Below are positions 50,041 through 61,447 of a stretch of 64,000 bases of DNA, piece by piece. The DNA comes from Macrobrachium rosenbergii. Its lineage: Eukaryota > Arthropoda > Malacostraca > Decapoda > Palaemonidae. Position numbers and translations under genes: made by a program. Every line of letters starts with the position of its first letter. Positions within the stretch are counted from its first letter, which is position 1. Under the pieces are notes generated by a model. That model did no database searches. It had not been told where the DNA came from and saw only the letters and a list, made by a program, of their open reading frames with translations. The stretch spans positions 72,577,720 to 72,641,719 of the forward strand of contig NC_089788.1 in the NCBI RefSeq assembly GCF_040412425.1, in the 5' to 3' direction.

Positions 50041-51729
50041 CTTGACTCCCGTTGAAAATTTTTTGTTCTTTTAAAGTGCATTAATTGTATATTCGCTTAA
50101 CAAAGGATTCATCTCTTTAAGAACCGTAGTACTCTTGCAGCCATCTAATTGTTTACATAATATGTCTGGAAGTGCAGTGACAGTTTTCCGACTAAAACCG
50201 ACATTATTTATCAAAAAACGTAAAGGTATCCTGTTCTCTTTTCGCCGCATCATCTGTGTGTCTTACACCACCGCCATACCAGTACTAACGAGATTAAGGT
50301 CCGACAACATGTGATAATTTGGCGGCCCTATTGATTAGCTGATTAGCTTCGGTCCTCACTTCACAGAACGCCAATATAACATTCGACCAAAACTTGCTCA
50401 GTGGTAGTGGAATTAGTCGTCATTCATGACTCCTAACTATCTCCAGTGCTACAGGAAATGTCACAATCAGTCAATCACAAAGAGGTTTATTCATGTTTTT
50501 GCGAGACTGTAATTATTATTATTATTACCCGCGCACCCGTACCTTCGGAATTGACGGTAATGGAATTAAGGGTTGAGACGCAGGAAGCTCTTGACCTACA
50601 GTAAGAAATGACAGTATAAGAGAGGGTCGGTATGGCGGGTCACGACCGTAGGGTCATTACTGTCCAGAGACTCAGGTTAAGGTGATTTCGTTATGCGAAC
50701 TCATATTGGTTTCAGAGGTGAAAGTGCTTGGCATAGGCTGGTCTAAGGTAGGTTTATCACCCACAGGCTATCGTTTTTGGACAGATATAAGTATATAGAG
50801 ACACATTGTGTTTCTTTATTATTCCCCTACCGACAAAGCCAGGATTACTCATTGTATGTCATTGTATCTTGTGTATTCTTACCTTGTTCATCGCAGCTCT
50901 TCTTACACCATTGAAAGGACTTCACTCAAACTCGGTACATAGGCATACCATCGTGCATAGACATACATGAACAGAGGACGTTTGTATGTGTGTCCGTCTA
51001 TGACTGTCACACTCAAGTTGTTCACTCAAGTTGTTCAAGGGACTTCAGTCAGATTCTGTGCAAGGTAGCCTGTCATGCACAGATATGCGAAAATTGAGTC
51101 AGTATCTCCTGCGTCAGTCTGCGTTTACCCAGCGTTAACTTTGGCGGTACCTTTTAGACAAGACGTGATAGAGACTTCATATCTGGCGAGCATACTAATC
51201 TAATAAAGAAGTACTGTATAACAGTGTACAATAGACGGGAGAAATGAGGAAGCAGCTTTAATTGAGGAGCCGTTACAAGGGCGATGCCTCCACCTGGCAG
51301 TAGAACCGAGAACTAACCCCATATATATTAATGCATGCACAAGACCCTAGAAAGATAAGGTTTGGTAATTAGTTGAAGTAACCTCAAGTGTTTACCAATG
51401 AACCTTTCGTATCTCTGGAAAACGTATACGGTACAGAAATGTGTATGGTCGGAATAAAAGTCTTAGTCGTAAAGGTTACTGGAAGATCATTTGGAAAGGG
51501 ATGCTAGATGCTGATTGAATAAGACTATGGATGTCGGTTTCTCTTCCAGCAAGTTTTGCTGAGAAGACATTTATCAAGATGCTGAGTGAAATAAGATGAT
51601 TTGGCAGATGAGAAGTTGTCGGTACTTAAAAATAAAATAATTTCGTTCAAAATGATAGCGAGGGAATGCTTAATAAATAAAAGCTTTACTCATAGATTTA
51701 TGCAGAGAGTAATTATTGGTATTTATCGT
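50041..51729. other. Intron C-D, unique sequence
   Basis: No recognisable exon, repeat family or RNA gene; composition is less AT-rich than the neighbours. Confidence 0.55.
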
Positions 51730-52019
51730 CTTGTAGATCTTACTTTTTTGCCCATTATTTATATATTCATCTTGATCACTTATAGGCCTGTTGATGTTGA
51801 ATCTTACCCATGTTCTAATGCCCATCTTGATCATTACAGCTTGGCGCAGACGCTTAGACATTTATAAGAACTTATTGTTATTCATTATGATGCTACTTTT
51901 TGCCCATAATTTATACGTTCATCTCGATCATTTATAAACCTGTTGACATTAATTCTTGCACCATGTTTTAATGCCCATTTCACCCATTACAGCTCGGCGC
52001 AGACGCTCAGCACCGGTCT
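51730..52019 (+). repeat. 153-bp duplication of the exon D acceptor region
   Basis: 51730-51866 and 51883-52019 are diverged copies: TTTTTGCCCATTATTTATAT / TTTTTGCCCATAATTTATAC, GTTCTAATGCCCATCTTGAT / GTTTTAATGCCCATTTCACC, then CATTACAGCT(T/C)GGCGCAGAC. The upstream copy keeps an AG acceptor and about 25 exon-like bases. Confidence 0.85.
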
Positions 52020-52138
52020 GGGCATTGCACGCCTCGTGATCAACTCCGCCCGGCCGTCTGACACGGGCGTGTACCTCTGCCAGGCCTCCAATGTCGTCTC
52101 CACGGCTCCCGCCGTCAAGACGAAAATCATCGTCACAC
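51993..52138 (+). CDS. Exon D: second half of Ig-like domain b
   Basis: A 146-bp exon, acceptor CCCATTACAG and donor GTGAGT. It reads SSAQTLSTGLGIARLVINSA, then RPSDTGVYLCQASNVVSTAP. The D-x-G-x-Y-x-C-x-A-x-N motif is the canonical F strand and supplies the second disulfide cysteine of domain b. The tail VKTKIIVT is the G strand, and the remaining base C joins exon E to encode Gln. A diverged copy of the acceptor and the first about 25 exon bases lies 153 bp upstream and would lead to a stop codon. Confidence 0.93.
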
Positions 52139-52524
52139 GTGAGTGTGTCTGTCTGTGTCTGTTGTCTGGACGATCTTGCTCTGTGGCATTTGGTTGGATT
52201 TTCTGGACTGGGAGGAAGGGGAAGGGTGGTCACCCAAATTCACTTAATTTCGAGTGTCTTCGTTCTAAGAATACGGGACTTCCAGCTCTTTCGTACACGA
52301 ATGTCATTCGGCCTGTGAGGATTCGGTTTTCTTCACTGGGTGTAATTGATTGAAATTTTGTGCTTTCACATCAGAACGTTTTATTGCAAAAATATTTCTC
52401 TTTTAAAAAAAAATTCAGTAGCCAAGTTGATAGCTAGTTAAACTGAGGTCAGTTACAGTCGATTCATTTGTTCGGGTCAGAGCGATTTTCGTCATAGTTC
52501 GCATTTCAGTATCAAAATAATCCC

Positions 52525-52740
52525 GAGCTGCAACCCCTTTCGTTCCTTTTACTGTACCTCCTTTCATATTCTCTTTCTTCCTTCTTACTTTCCACCCTCT
52601 CCTAACTGCGAGGTTTTCCTCCTGTTACACCTCTCAAACCTTTTACTGCCAGTTTCCCTTTCAGCGCTGAGTGACCTCATTGGTCCCAGTGCTTGGCCTT
52701 TGGCCTAATTTCTATATTCAGTGCAGTTCAATTCAATCCA
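52525..52740 (+). repeat. R1 short interspersed repeat, copy 5 (5' truncated)
   Basis: Begins at the internal GAGCTGCAACCCCTTTC block, lacking the first about 100 bp, and ends with a GTTCAATTCAATCCA tail. Loss of the left end supports that this is the 5' end of a retroposed element. Confidence 0.7.
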
Positions 52741-54928
52741 GTATCAAGATAAAACAACATCGTCAATTATCCAAATGTGTCATGTCTCAAGATTTACTGA
52801 CCAGTTCATTTTAATAATGCTAAATAGTTTTGCATTATTGAGTTCTTTCAATTCTTCGAAATGGCTGAAAACCTGTATTTAATGGCTGAAGCGTCATGTG
52901 ACAGAGATAGATTTTCAGAACACAATTGTTTGAAAAATAATGACCTTAATTCTGTATAACTTCCTTGTATATGACTGATTTTCACAAGGGCCATGCATGT
53001 CCTTGGACGATCATTATAGAATCTAATTTAATTTTTGACGTCAATAGAACCTTAAGATTTGTGAGAGTCGTCTTTCACTAGAGAAATAAGAATATCGAGC
53101 TGTCACCGGCTTACACCTTTGTCCTGTCCAGCTTAGAGAATTACTGGAATTGTAATGTGCAAAATTGATGACTGAAAGGATATTATGTCTTCTTTGCTAA
53201 ATGTCCTACTTAAATTCACATTGTAAGTCTGGTAAATGTACCTTACTACCTTCCCCCTACTTTCTAACCGTGATGTTTTTGCAACGTTAACAGTTTCAGG
53301 ATATCTGACCTCACTTGATCTTTCCTGAATCTCGGCGAATCGGTTTAAACTACCAATTTTTTCTGTTGAAAATGAGATCAGGAAGGAAAATGATGGCGTT
53401 ATTTTAAAACTGATTGTTTCATTTATTCCTATTACAACGTTAAAGAATTAGTAACTTATCGTAGTCGCAAATACAGTGAGGATAAATACTTTGGCGACAA
53501 AATACCTTCAAGTTCCAGTGTCCCCAAACATCTGTCATTATGTACCTTGCTCATAATTGCACAGCATAGCGAGTTTGGAATGTCCACCTTGACCTAATAA
53601 GAAGCCCGGGAACCGCTCGCCAAAATTAGTTGATTGCCGTTGCTTATTCTTTTGGCCAAAGACAGAATGGTCCTTGAATGGCCACAGATTGCTACGGCGT
53701 GCGCAGGACCCACTTTCAAGCAACGCTTAGGAAAGCGATTTATGTGCTTGACTCACGAAAGCCCGCTAAATATTGGACGAGTTCGTACTCTGATGGTTAT
53801 ACGTATTGATGATACGAATTCGTGCGGACGAGAGCGCCTACGAATATAGTGCTTGATGCGACGCTTTCTTTTTATCCACATGTCGTTTCCCAAATATGTT
53901 CTGTAGCCGCCGAGGTAAAGGTTATGAAAGTCCCTTCGTGAATTATTAAAGTACTAGTGTATACCATACTATGAAATATGAAGGTGATGTGCTTTACTGC
54001 GCAGTGGTTGAAACAAATCGCAATAAACTATATATCACCGCGGAAGTCATTTATCATAGTTTTGCATTGTGTAAAAAAAAAACCATTGCGTAACTGACCT
54101 TTCCTCTCGCTGTTTATCTTTTTTTAACATATTACGATATATTGCTTGAAAATGACACCAAAACAGTAACCTAGTACAAATGCTTGTTTTTCCATACACC
54201 ATCACGGAGAAATATTAGTGAAGTTGTCAGTAAAGAAATAATAAGGGTTTGTCAATCTGTTTACGTTTTACTACACAATAGCTAATTTATTATTTTTTTG
54301 CATGGTACTAAGTATTTCTTCTACCTCTCTTACTTTATTTTTGGCGAACGTTCATTTACAGAAAAGTAAAAACTTCTGTATCTGAATAAGTTGAATTTTG
54401 GAGTCTTACCTTTTTAGTTTTTCGTTTTTCTAACGTATTACTATAAATTACAACCGTTCCATTTGAAAATAACATACTATAAATTGCAACCATTCAGCTT
54501 TAAAACAGCATTATAATCCGCACGTTAGCATGAAAACTACCTTTACACAGATCAAAGGAAAATGTGAAATGGGAACACGTTCGGCCAGGTATAACATGGT
54601 GTTAAGAAAACTACGTGTATATGGATTCAAATTACACTTAAGTGATGAAGCTTCTGGTTGGGGTTTAACAGTGAAATCATTCTTTGATGCCAAGAGAACA
54701 GATCACTAACACTTCCAAATAAAGAGGTTTTCTCATTACTATGATGTAAGTGTCCAAACTCCAACGTGCCATGTTTGTTGGTAAAATTAAAAGTCTGGAT
54801 GGACGTTTCAGATCGCCGCCTTTCTATTGTCAAGAGAACAGAGCACAAACAAAATTAAAGTGGTTTTCTCATTACTGTTCCTTAAGTATTCAAACTTCAA
54901 CGTGCCATATTTTTTGGTTCAACTAAGA
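52741..54928. other. Intron D-E, unique sequence
   Basis: No gene or repeat recognised apart from a weak local duplication at 54650-54910 (AGAGAACAGA, GTGGTTTTCTCATTACT, CCAACGTGCCAT). Confidence 0.55.
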
Positions 54929-54936
54929 GCCTGAAG

Positions 54937-55119
54937 CAGTGCCTCTTAACCTTTTTCAGTGCCCGTACCCCCTTGGTATTTCAGAAAATGTTCTCGTACC
55001 CCCATCCAATATCAATACAAAATATACAGTACCATTGCACTGGGTATCATGTCTCGTACCACCAGGTTTAAGGTTTCTTACCCCTTGGGGGTACAGGTAC
55101 CCCTGGTTAAGAACCACTG
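54937..55119. mobile_element. hAT-like MITE (183 bp) with 8-bp target duplication
   Basis: Ends are CAGTGCCTCTTAACC and, inverted, CAGTGGTTCTTAACC. Both continue into GTACCCCC-type sequence, so the terminal inverted repeats extend to about 40 bp with mismatches. Flanking 8-mers are GCCTGAAG (54929-54936) and GCCTAAAG (55120-55127), one mismatch, as expected for hAT transposition. No coding capacity. Lies 49 bases before exon E. Confidence 0.8.
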
Positions 55120-55168
55120 GCCTAAAGGAACGTCCCTCATTGCTTGTCTTTCCTTATTTCGAACCCAG

Positions 55169-55344
55169 AGCCTGTCCGAGTGGCCAAAGAAGTGGCTGGT
55201 TGGAGTGGATCGTGGGCGCCCGTGGGTGGAAGTGGGCGGCTCGTGTGTCGAGTGAGAGCTGCTCCAGTTCCATCCTTTTCTTGGAGCACACAAGACGGGC
55301 ACATCATCCAGAACAACGAGAAGTACACGATTCACGAACCTCAG
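55169..55344 (+). CDS. Exon E: first half of Ig-like domain c
   Basis: A 176-bp exon, acceptor TTATTTCGAACCCAG and donor CTCAG followed by GTAACA. It starts by completing a Gln codon and reads QPVRVAKEVAGWSGSWAPVG, then GSGRLVCRVRAAPVPSFSW, then STQDGHIIQNNEKYTIHEPQ. The B-strand cysteine is in RLVCRV and the C-strand Trp in FSW. The AGWSGSW stretch before the B strand is an unusually Trp/Gly-rich A-strand region. It ends exactly on a codon boundary (phase 0). A 183-bp hAT-like MITE ends 49 bases upstream of the exon. Confidence 0.9.
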
Positions 55345-55828
55345 GTAACAAGGCAGTAGTCAATGCATTCTCAGGTGGCATTAAGCAAAACCAATCATTA
55401 TTGTTTGTTTATATTTCATTTTGCTGAGTTTTGTCAATACGTCGTGTGAAGATCGTGATGTTTCGTTTATCCTTGATGGTTCTGGGCATTCAGAAAAGCT
55501 TAATTTTTGTTACTGTTTGTTTGTGTTTTATTTTGCTGAGAAGTTTTGTAAATCTGTCTTGTGAAGCTCATGGTTTTTCCTTTTCAGTGATAGATGCTTG
55601 GAATAAGTGCCTGCATTTTTAGTATAAAAATAAAATTTCCACTATTCTGAAACCTGACTTTAGATATTGAAGACCATAGTTTTTATAATAATCAAGCAGT
55701 AATAATTCAGTCTTCGTTATGTTTCTGATTCCATCGGCCAGTTTAGAGACTAATGCCTAATTGAATAAACAGAATCATATATTTTGGATAAAAGTATAAT
55801 TCATCTTTTATCGGTTTTCCTTCCACAG

Positions 55829-55993
55829 CTTGTAGATGGATTGGTATTGTGGGCAAGTGTGTTCGAGATTCGCCAAGTCACGAGGACTGATTATGTCTCC
55901 TATCGATGCACGGCCACCAACGCCCTAGGAACTGATAAAGCTGACATTGCTCTCAACCCGCCTGCGCGTCCCCTTCCTCCCACAAACTTTTCC
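55829..55993 (+). CDS. Exon F: second half of Ig-like domain c and linker to FN3
   Basis: A 165-bp exon (55 codons, phase 0 to 0), acceptor CCTTCCACAG and donor TCC followed by GTAAGT. It reads LVDGLVLWASVFEIRQVTRT, then DYVSYRCTATNALGTDKADI, then ALNPPARPLPPTNFS. D-Y-x-x-Y-R-C-x-A-x-N-x-L-G is the canonical F-G hairpin with the second cysteine of domain c. The proline-rich end (PPARPLPPTN) is the typical linker into an FN3 domain. Because it is a symmetric 0-0 exon, skipping it would keep frame but remove the disulfide partner and the linker. Confidence 0.93.
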
Positions 55994-56274
55994 GTAAGTA
56001 CCTGAGTCATTATCTGAATCGTTTGATTGATTTTCTTTGATTTCTCGTTCGTGGTTTCCAGTTGCCCAGCTGTTTTGCTCCTTGAGACATAATGAATGAA
56101 TTCACTTCAAACATAGCCCACTTTCATAGCTACTGGGTTTGGGTAGGTCTTCCTAACACTTGCAGCCAGAAGTCACAAGGACCTTCTGGCAGTATCTGGG
56201 ATGCAAGACTCACATCCCTGCATTCCCTGTTTTACCGTTTTAACCCACATTTTGTTTCGATATGTTGCAAACAG

Positions 56275-56388
56275 ATCATCAATATCACTGCAAGCTCAGT
56301 GTCGCTTGCTTGGACCCCCAACTTTGACGGAGGACTTCCCAGAGGCTACACCATACAGTATTGGATCAGTGGCACATTAAATCACAAG
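56275..56388 (+). CDS. Exon G: first half of fibronectin type III domain
   Basis: A 114-bp exon (38 codons, phase 0 to 0), acceptor GTTGCAAACAG and donor AAG followed by GTGAGA. It reads IINITASSVSLAWTPNFDGG, then LPRGYTIQYWISGTLNHK. S-V-x-L-x-W is the B strand of FN3 with its core Trp, and Y-T-I-Q-Y is the C strand. The W-x-P-x-F-D-G-G-L-P segment is what I associate with the juxtamembrane FN3 of nephrin-like and Echinoid-like receptors (from memory of the families, not a search). NIT is a glycosylation sequon. The 281-bp intron before it is the shortest in the gene. Confidence 0.92.
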
Positions 56389-57894
56389 GTGAGATCTTTT
56401 GATTCGTTACTGGTCCATGGCTTCTTATAAGTAACTTGGTAACGCCTGCTCTTTTTAAAGACAGTCTGGTCTCGCTGAATGTAAAGCTTTTACTGTCTTG
56501 AATGCCTCTTGTCTTTGAACTTGAAAAGACATTTCTTCCGTGGGTGCCAGGATGAGGATGGCAGATATCTTCTTTCCAAGGTTCTCCGATAGGGAATTGT
56601 TTATAATTATAATTATGTTTCTTCAGTTTACTTGAAATATTGAATTATAAGAGAGTATAATTAATTCAACTTTAAACATTTAATTATAAGAGAGTATAAC
56701 TAATGCAAAAGCCTATTTTTCACTTGACCTTTTTTCATAAATCAAATTAATATCATGCCCAGACACACCTCATATGTAATCTTTCCTGCGGAGAAAAAAT
56801 ATTGTTTTATTGCCAAGGATGGTTTCTACCAATATCATCGTATTGCGTTATAGATCTGAGTTTTTTTTTTATCCTTCAAGAAATATTATCGCTGATACGT
56901 TCCCTATTTTATCAATGTATAGGATTGACTTGAGGTTAAATAGTGATTTTGTGCGCGCGACCTTTGGCCTGTACAATTTCAACTTATTTGTTTGTGTTCT
57001 CAAAAAAAAAAAAAAAAAAAAAAACAGCTGTTTGGCCTGAGGGGTTGACAGTCCACCTCCGCTTGTCTTCAAAAGAAAAAATTGTTTTTCCGCTCAAGAA
57101 AACTGTCCACTCACTTGGGCACGTGCTACAAATGAAGAATTGTTTTGTGCTGTGAAAGCAACGCAGCACTGACTGGTTTTACAGAGAGGATTTTTTTAGC
57201 CATCAGTGGCGCAAACCATCTTATTACTTTTCTCCAGAAGAATGTTTAAGAATAGTTTGGCGAGTCTCTTTATTGATCGTGTTCTTTATTGATTGTGTTT
57301 CTAAAAATAATCTCACTCGTAAACAACATTCCATTTCAATATAAGGAAAATGACACGGTTATGATATTAATTTTTATGATAATGACGCTACTATGTCATT
57401 TCATAGGAGAATTTCAGTTGGTAAACAAAATTTAATGTCGAGAAATGGAAATAAACACGCAAATTTCTTTTGCAAACAACGAATCGAACAACGTCGTCAT
57501 TAATTCCAGGCTTTGATGAAACAACTCGGGGGAAGAAAGCTGTTTCACTTTGTTCCCGAACCAATACTTTTGTGCGCCAAGAATGTTGATCCCCTTCCCT
57601 GAGAGACTGTGGGCTGTTTCGAAGTCTTGTTACTTTCCACTTATTCGTTTTATTAGCTGGAAGATAATATGGCTGGAATTATAAATGGAGTGTTTACTTT
57701 TACAGTAGTTGATTGAGTTTCCTTATTCATGTCAACATGCATGATTTGGTTAGTTAAGTCACTGATTCGTTATTTTTTCACAGTCTCAAACTCTCTTCAA
57801 ATTAAAATGATCTCCGAGTTCCTTCTCCCTATTGCCTCGTTAATGTGGTAAAGATATTATAAATGCCAGAAATTGGTAGAGATCGCTTTTTTTT
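56389..57894. other. Intron G-H, 5' part
   Basis: Unique AT-rich sequence with an A-run at 57002-57024. No exon recognised. Confidence 0.55.
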
Positions 57895-58870
57895 GTGTAG
57901 GATTGCCATATTGAGGAAGGTCATTTTCCTTTCTGCCTATAATGATTCTGAGATTATTTTGAAAAGCGTAAAAAAATATGCATTAGATTCTTGAATCTTT
58001 TTTATACATCAATATTCTTCAGGAATGCACTCATCTTGGCAATTTTACACAAATTGCCGTATTGAGTAATGTCATTTTCCTTTCTGTCCATAGTGATGCT
58101 CAGATTCTTTTGAAAAGCGTAAAAACATATGCATTAGATTCTTGAATCTTTTTTATACTTCAATATTCTTCAGGAATGCACTCATCTTAACAATTTTACA
58201 CAAATTGCCGTATTGAGTAAGGTCATTTCCCTTTCTTTCCATAGTAATGCTCAGATTATTTTGAAAAGCATAAAAAAATAGGCATTAGATTCTTGAGTCT
58301 TTTTTATACATAAATGTTCTTCAGGAATGCACTCATTTTGGCAATTTTATACATAAATGTTCTTCAGGAATGAATCTTTTTATACTTCAATTTTGGCAGC
58401 CGTATTGAGTAAGGTCATTTTCCTTTTTCCACAGTAACAATTATTTTGCCGTAGGTTCTTGAGTCTTTTTATACATAAATGTTCTTCAGGAATCATTTTC
58501 CAGTTTTCTGTCCATAGTGGTGCTCAAATGTTTTTGAAAAGCGAAAGCAGATATGCACTTACCCTTGGATCTTATTTATACATTAGTTTTCTTCAGAATT
58601 TGACTTATCTCGGCAATTTTACACCACATCACCCCATAGTGGCATTCAATTTCTTGTAAAATTGCTAATAGTATGGCGTTTAAATACACTCAGTTCTCAA
58701 ACCTGATGAATACATCAGGATTCTTCAGGCAAATTTACACCTTATCACCCTATAGTGACATTCAAATTTCTTTTAACAGAAAAATGCAATGAGTATGGCG
58801 TTAAATACACTCAGTTCTCAGGCCTGATGAATGCATCAGGATTCTTCAGGCAATTTAACACCCTATCAAA
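57895..58870. repeat. 150-bp then 120-bp tandem repeats
   Basis: 57895-58500: about four copies of a 150-bp unit (GTCATTTTCCTTTCTGTCCA, TTTTGAAAAGCGTAAAAA, GCATTAGATTCTTGAATCTT, TTCAGGAATGCACTCAT). 58600-58870: two copies of a related 120-bp unit (TATGGCGTTTAAATACACTC). Confidence 0.8.
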
Positions 58871-59218
58871 CCCCCTATCAGTGGATCTTCTCTCTGGCGT
58901 ATTGTGAGATTAGATATTTATTGAACGATCGGCTCTCTTCCCCCCGGCGTGTACTTCTGAATCAGCGGTGTCCAGACCACGGGTCGGTGGTCGCTTTCAC
59001 CGATATCATAAACTCTGTCATCGTAAATCCAGGAGATTACTCCCGAAATGAAAAATCGGGCCGTGAAAGAACATTAGGTGCCACAAGATCGTTCCGTTTG
59101 GCATATTAGGGTGATGGAAGGCCGCAAGAAGCATAGAGCGCCGAGTTCCCGTCGGGGATGTAAGGCCAAAATAATAAAGATGATGATGAGGATGATGATG
59201 ATGATAATTCCGTGTTAA

Positions 59219-59271
59219 AGAGAGAGAGAGAGAGAGAGAAGGTGGTGTTTAAATACAGCTTGAAGAGATTA

Positions 59272-59308
<37 letters not shown>

Positions 59309-59438
59309 GGTGGTCTTCTCTCATATCGGGTGATTTAAGGGGAAAATAAGATCATAATAATTCCTTGAGAGAGAGAGAGAGAGAGAGAGAACGTGAGAGA
59401 ACGTGTTATCAATATAGCTTGAGTCAAGTTTACATTTA

Positions 59439-59490
<52 letters not shown>

Positions 59491-59538
59491 CTCCTCCTCC
59501 TCCTCCTCCTTCTTCTTCTTCAAGATTGCATTCTCATG

Positions 59539-59597
<59 letters not shown>

Positions 59598-59633
59598 CTC
59601 CTCCTTCTTCTTCAAGATTGCATTCTCATGCTG

Positions 59634-59670
<37 letters not shown>

Positions 59671-59734
59671 CTCCTCCCCTCCTCCTCCTCCTCCTCCTCC
59701 TCCTCCTTCTTCTTCTTCTTCTTCTTGCATTCAA

Positions 59735-59793
<59 letters not shown>

Positions 59794-59933
59794 CTCCTCC
59801 TCCTCCTCCTCTTCAAGATTGCATTCCTGATTCTCTCTCTCTCCTCCTCTCTCTCTCTCTCTCTCTCCTCCTCCTCCTCCTCCTCCTCCTCCTCCTTCTT
59901 CTTCTTCTTCTTCTTCAAGATTGCATTCTGAAG

Positions 59934-60009
<76 letters not shown>

Positions 60010-60095
60010 CCTCCTCCTCCTCCTCCCTCCTCCTCCTCCTCCTCCTCCTCCTCCTCCTCCTCCTTCTTCTTCTTCTTCAAGATTGCATTCTCATG

Positions 60096-60164
<69 letters not shown>

Positions 60165-60242
60165 CTCCTCCTCCTCCTCCTCCTCCTCCTCCTCCTCCTC
60201 CTCCTCCTCCTTCTTCTTCTTCAAGATTGCATTCTGAAGCTG

Positions 60243-60287
<45 letters not shown>

Positions 60288-60312
60288 CCTTCTTCTTCTA
60301 CTCCTTCTTCTT
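59219..60312. repeat. CT/CTC/TTC composite module array
   Basis: From 59440 on, about eight modules each have the order (CT)n, (CTC)n, (TTC)n, then AAGATTGCATTCTCATGCTG and ATTT. Module lengths vary with tract length. 59219-59440 holds shorter GA and CT tracts. Open frames of 234-266 codons here are repeats of LSLS, EREREE or SSSS. Confidence 0.92.
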
Positions 60313-60743
60313 CATTTAATCAATAACATCCATTCTAGAGGAGCAGTATCCGCAAAATACAAATTAGAACCGAGTTGATTCTCACAGATTAAGATATATT
60401 GACGTATACATTAGACACTAGAACCAACTGAACGGCGAATCCGCAATAAAATGCACTCGTCTACTATTAAATCGTAAATTGGAGCAAAGAGAGGTCGCTG
60501 ACGACTCGTGAACGACTATAATTAAGCAGGAAAGGGAAAATGTCGCTCTTCAGTTTCAGTTGGTCGCAAATGAACGTGTGGGTTGTTCATATGTCAAGTG
60601 CACGCACCTCACATTATGCGAATCAGCAAGGCAAAACACACACTTAGTCATTAATATTTAATAATAATACTTGCTAAAAGCTTTAGTCACTTGAACACAA
60701 ATTTGTATGGTGCCTGATGAACACATGTATGTTTATATATATG

Positions 60744-60749
60744 TATGTA

Positions 60750-60837
<88 letters not shown>
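60744..60837. repeat. (AT)n microsatellite
   Basis: About 46 units in intron G-H. Confidence 0.94.
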
Positions 60838-60844
<7 letters not shown>

Positions 60845-61145
60845 TAGCATGTAAGCTTACTAGAGGTGACAGTATTAATATCATTGATATTTTGTATCGT
60901 AGATCTTAAACTTAGATTTACATCACGAGGACGCTTTAGTTAACACAGATAAATTATTAAACAGAAAGGGTAGCTCGGGCACCAAACAATTCATTCCTGA
61001 CTGTTTTAATCAGCTTCCAGTAAATCTCGATTACCCACACCCAAATTGAACAACGTAAATTGGTAAATTCCTCCATACATTATTCCAGCAGAAATCATAT
61101 TTTCTTGATATTTCTTGTACTCTTTCTCTATACCTGAAAACGTTA

Positions 61146-61447
61146 TCCCCGTAGGGAGGTAGTGCCGTCAGTGCGCCTCATGCGGGGTACTGTAGGCATT
61201 ACTTTGCAGCGTCCCTTCGGCCCCTAGCTGCAACCCCTTTCATTCCTTTTACTGTACCTCCATTCATATTGTCTTTATTCCATCTCGCTATCCCCCCTCT
61301 CTTAACAAATATTTCGTAGTGCCACTGCGAGGTTTTCCTCCTGTTACACCTGTCAGACATACCTGCTCTCAATTTCCTTTCCAGCGCCGAATGACCTCAT
61401 AGGTCCCAGTGCTTGGCCTTTGGCCTAAACTCTGTGTTCAGTTCAAC
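61146..61447 (+). repeat. R1 short interspersed repeat, copy 6
   Basis: Starts CCCCGTAGGGAGGTAGTGCC and ends TGTTCAGTTCAA. Lacks the ACTTAAGGTT segment between GGCATT and CTTTGCAGC. Confidence 0.72.

Noticed and set aside
58963..59110. CAGCGGTGTCCAGACC resembling a hAT left end
   Set aside because: No matching right end or target duplication found.
59520..60326. Open frames of 234 and 266 codons on opposite strands (EREREE and LSLSLS)
   Set aside because: Translations of CT, CTC and TTC tracts.
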